Positions 33,055-34,668 of a stretch of 34,668 nt of DNA are shown piece after piece. Source of the DNA: Chromatiales bacterium (GTDB lineage Bacteria; Pseudomonadota; Gammaproteobacteria; Steroidobacterales; GCA-2729495); NCBI GenBank assembly GCA_018699155.1, contig JABIQA010000166.1, positions 1 to 34,668 of the forward strand, in the 5' to 3' direction. Made by a program: the position numbers and the translations under genes. The notes beneath the pieces are model-generated. The model saw only the letters and a list, made by a program, of their open reading frames with translations. It did no database searches and had not been told where the DNA came from. Numbering within the stretch: the first letter of the stretch is position 1; the number at the start of each line of letters is the position of its first letter.

Positions 33055-34365
33055 ATGAGCGCCGCCAAACTCAGTACTCACCAGAAAGCATTGGCCATTA
33101 ACCTCGACCGCCACCTTTATGGTGCTATAGCAGAAATCGGCGCAGGTCAGGAAGTGGCCCGTTGGTTCTTCAGGGTTGGCGGTGCGGCAGGTTCCGTCGC
33201 TAAAACCATCTCCGCCTATGACATGAAAGTATCGGACGAGGTTTATGGCAAAGCTGGCCGGTATGTTTCGCGAGAGCGTGTGGAGGCAATGCTCGATAAA
33301 GAGTATTCGCTGCTTATTTCACGCCTGGGTAATGACCGTTCGGCCGACACCCGGTTTTTTGCATTTGCCAACACCGTATCTGCCCGGAATTTTGATGGCA
33401 CCAACGAGTGTCATGGTTGGGTGGGGCTGCGATTTCAGCACGAGCCTGGTGCCGAGCCCAGCACCGCTATCATGCACGTTAATATGCTCGACCCCACCAA
33501 CCTGCAGCAGCAAGAAGCGCTGGGTGTTCTTGGGGTAAACCTCATTCACAGCGTGTTTCTTGCGGGTGATGGCGCGGTAGATGGCCTGAAGTTTGTGTCT
33601 GACAACATTGATGATCACCATATTGAGGTCGATGTGGCCGCTTTATTCGGTCCTGCGTTTGAATCGGTCGATGCAGCTCACACCGGCATGAGCATGCTCG
33701 CGAGCGGCCTTGCAAAAGTAGTTCTGTTCGACAAAGAAGGTCAGATGCGCCCGCCATCAGAAGTATTGCGCCAGCGTCCGTTGATTATTCGTCGTGTTGC
33801 GATGAGTCAACCGTTGGTTGCGAATGAGCGCGTCATGGAAATGGCGAGCCAAAAATTCTTAAGTGAAAACGGTGCGCATGAAAAACCGTTGTGTACGGTC
33901 GACTTTTCTTTCTCGACGGTGCATGCCGATAAGCCCAAGAAGATTGAAGAGTTCGCACAAAAGGTGCGTGAGAGTCTGGCCCAGGGCGAGTGGGTGATGG
34001 TGAGTAGCCTGCGACATAACTACGCGTTTACTGACTATCTGCGACGGTATTCGAATCAGCCATTGCGTTTTGTTGTAGGCACATCGGCATTTGCGATGCT
34101 GCTTAACGAAGGCTACTACCGAGATCTTTCCGGCGGTATTTTGGAAGCCACAGGTCGGTTGTTTACTGACGATGTGAAGCTTTATGTGCATCCGATGAAG
34201 AGAGAAAACTTCTACAAGCACATTGAGTCCTCAGAGATAGACCCTAATTGGATATCGGTTGGCGGGAATGCGCTGATCTCGCTTGGCGACCTGGAGTTTC
34301 GTCCTCCTACTAACCTACTTTACGAGTATGTGCGCGAAGCAGGCTGGGTGTTTGAGGTTCGTTAG
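33055..34365 (+). CDS. Large conserved cytoplasmic protein of unknown function
   Basis: The 436-residue product starts MSAAKLSTHQKALAINLD and continues with YGAIAEIGAGQEVARWFFRVGG, AKTISAYDMKVSDEVYG and RFFAFANTVSARNF, stretches I recall as strongly conserved in an orphan family of proteobacteria and other phyla. From memory, databases have labelled members as TonB-dependent receptor or nicotinate-nucleotide adenylyltransferase; neither is supported here, as there is no signal peptide, plug or nucleotidyltransferase HxGH motif. No membrane helix is obvious. ATG 33055 is chosen because the conserved region begins just after it; the open frame reaches back to GTG 32890. It appears as a single-gene unit. 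The conserved GAGQE loop suggests a binding site, but the function is unknown. Confidence 0.85.
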   Translation: MSAAKLSTHQKALAINLDRHLYGAIAEIGAGQEVARWFFRVGGAAGSVAKTISAYDMKVSDEVYGKAGRYVSRERVEAMLDKEYSLLISRLGNDRSADTRFFAFANTVSARNFDGTNECHGWVGLRFQHEPGAEPSTAIMHVNMLDPTNLQQQEALGVLGVNLIHSVFLAGDGAVDGLKFVSDNIDDHHIEVDVAALFGPAFESVDAAHTGMSMLASGLAKVVLFDKEGQMRPPSEVLRQRPLIIRRVAMSQPLVANERVMEMASQKFLSENGAHEKPLCTVDFSFSTVHADKPKKIEEFAQKVRESLAQGEWVMVSSLRHNYAFTDYLRRYSNQPLRFVVGTSAFAMLLNEGYYRDLSGGILEATGRLFTDDVKLYVHPMKRENFYKHIESSEIDPNWISVGGNALISLGDLEFRPPTNLLYEYVREAGWVFEVR

Positions 34366-34407
34366 TCAGGCTCCTATCCCATTAGTTTGACAAGGAGTTA
34401 CGTCTAT

Positions 34408-34479
34408 ATGAAAAGGATGATTCAATACCTATTAGTATCAACTTTATTTGTGGCGCATTCAGTCGCCGGACTAGCCTAA
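34408..34479 (+). CDS. Tiny signal-peptide-like ORF (23 codons), possibly remnant or small protein
   Basis: An AAGGAG ribosome-binding site (34392-34397) stands ten bases before ATG 34408. The ORF encodes MKRMIQYLLVSTLFVAHSVAGLA and then a TAA. It looks like a signal peptide with a possible S-V-A cleavage site, but little would remain after cleavage. Past the stop, the same frame continues open for another 38 codons with three cysteines before a TGA at 34594. It may be a true micro-ORF, a gene broken by a nonsense change, or chance. Confidence 0.3.
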   Translation: MKRMIQYLLVSTLFVAHSVAGLA

Positions 34480-34668
34480 CGGCCAGTCGCTGCCACGGGC
34501 GTTACATTGAGCTGTGATCAGCGCAGAAAGATAATGTCGGCAGCAGGCGGTCACGTTCGCAGGGACCAATGCGCAAAGTGCACCTTTATTAGTTGAATTT
34601 GCCAGAGATAAGCGCGGCAGCAAGCAGATTTGTTCTATACTTTTACCGGCGAACTGACACGTAAGGCC
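34480..34668 (+). other. Window tail, possible promoter of the next gene
   Basis: No full gene is visible. A TATACT -10-like hexamer (34636-34641; 5 of 6 matches) lies about 30 bases before the window end and may belong to a gene starting beyond it. No convincing -35 box was found at the right spacing. Confidence 0.25.

Noticed and set aside
32793-34246. Shared 13-mer GAGATAGACCCTA at about 32794 and 34234
   Set aside because: A 13-base match is expected several times by chance in a window of this length; no flanking similarity.
33055-34365. TonB-dependent receptor annotation
   Set aside because: No signal peptide, TonB box, plug domain or aromatic-ended outer-membrane strand at the C-terminus; far too short for such receptors.
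1-34668. tRNA, rRNA, CRISPR arrays, insertion sequences, prophage
   Set aside because: Reading through the gaps and genes showed no cloverleaf-like genes, repeat-spacer arrays, transposases, integrases or phage structural genes.

Overview
The window is a bacterial chromosome segment of about 34.7 kb, densely coded, with moderate GC content. Its gene content and synteny point to a gammaproteobacterium. The block rhodanese(YibN)-grxC-secB-gpsA lies divergent from envC-ctpA-yibQ, and a separate DUF2909/SURF1/SCO-like/ctaA block resembles the cytochrome oxidase assembly region of Pseudomonas relatives. TRAP transport, TrkAH and an OPT transporter fit a marine heterotroph of the Pseudomonadales/Cellvibrionales type. 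That placement is inference. I saw no rRNA, tRNA, insertion sequence, phage gene or CRISPR array, and the window reads as core chromosome rather than a mobile island.

Layout. 1-2096 (minus): gpsA (cut by the window edge), secB, grxC and a membrane-anchored rhodanese. 2217-6063 (plus): envC, the CtpA-type protease, a YibQ-type deacetylase-like protein and the fluoride channel crcB, closed by a two-way terminator at 6094-6121. 6141-7052: a HIT protein and a PaaI-type thioesterase, divergent, followed by a second two-way terminator at 7108-7137. 7163-11422 (minus): dtd, tatA, tatB, tatC, an OPT transporter and a DUF1330 protein, probably read in that order. 11568-18264 (plus): a TRAP substrate-binding protein tightly followed by a complete five-gene peptide ABC importer. 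18307-24512 (minus): trkA, trkH, TRAP dctQ, TRAP dctM and an MFS exporter. 24630-26807 (minus): uvrD. 26907-30380 (minus): SURF1, a SCO-like protein, ctaA and an uncharacterised Sel1-like membrane protein; DUF2909 lies divergent at 30435. 30706-32622 (minus): an ApbE flavin transferase and a BioC-like methyltransferase. 33055-34365 (plus): a large conserved protein of unknown function, followed by a tiny signal-peptide-like ORF and what may be the promoter of the next gene.

How the genes work together. Several blocks concern the cell envelope. SecB, with GpsA for phospholipid precursor, and TatABC cover export and membrane supply; EnvC, CtpA and YibQ relate to peptidoglycan remodelling at division. 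Respiration is represented by heme A synthase, SURF1 and a SCO-like thiol protein, but the oxidase subunit genes themselves are not here. Nutrient uptake is represented by a TRAP system, a peptide ABC importer, an OPT carrier and K+ uptake.

No clearly new multi-gene system is visible. The points most worth following are the conserved 436-residue protein at 33055-34365, the TRAP system split around a peptide ABC operon, the SCO-like protein that lacks the usual histidine context, and the Sel1-like gene with an ambiguous (possibly CTG) start.
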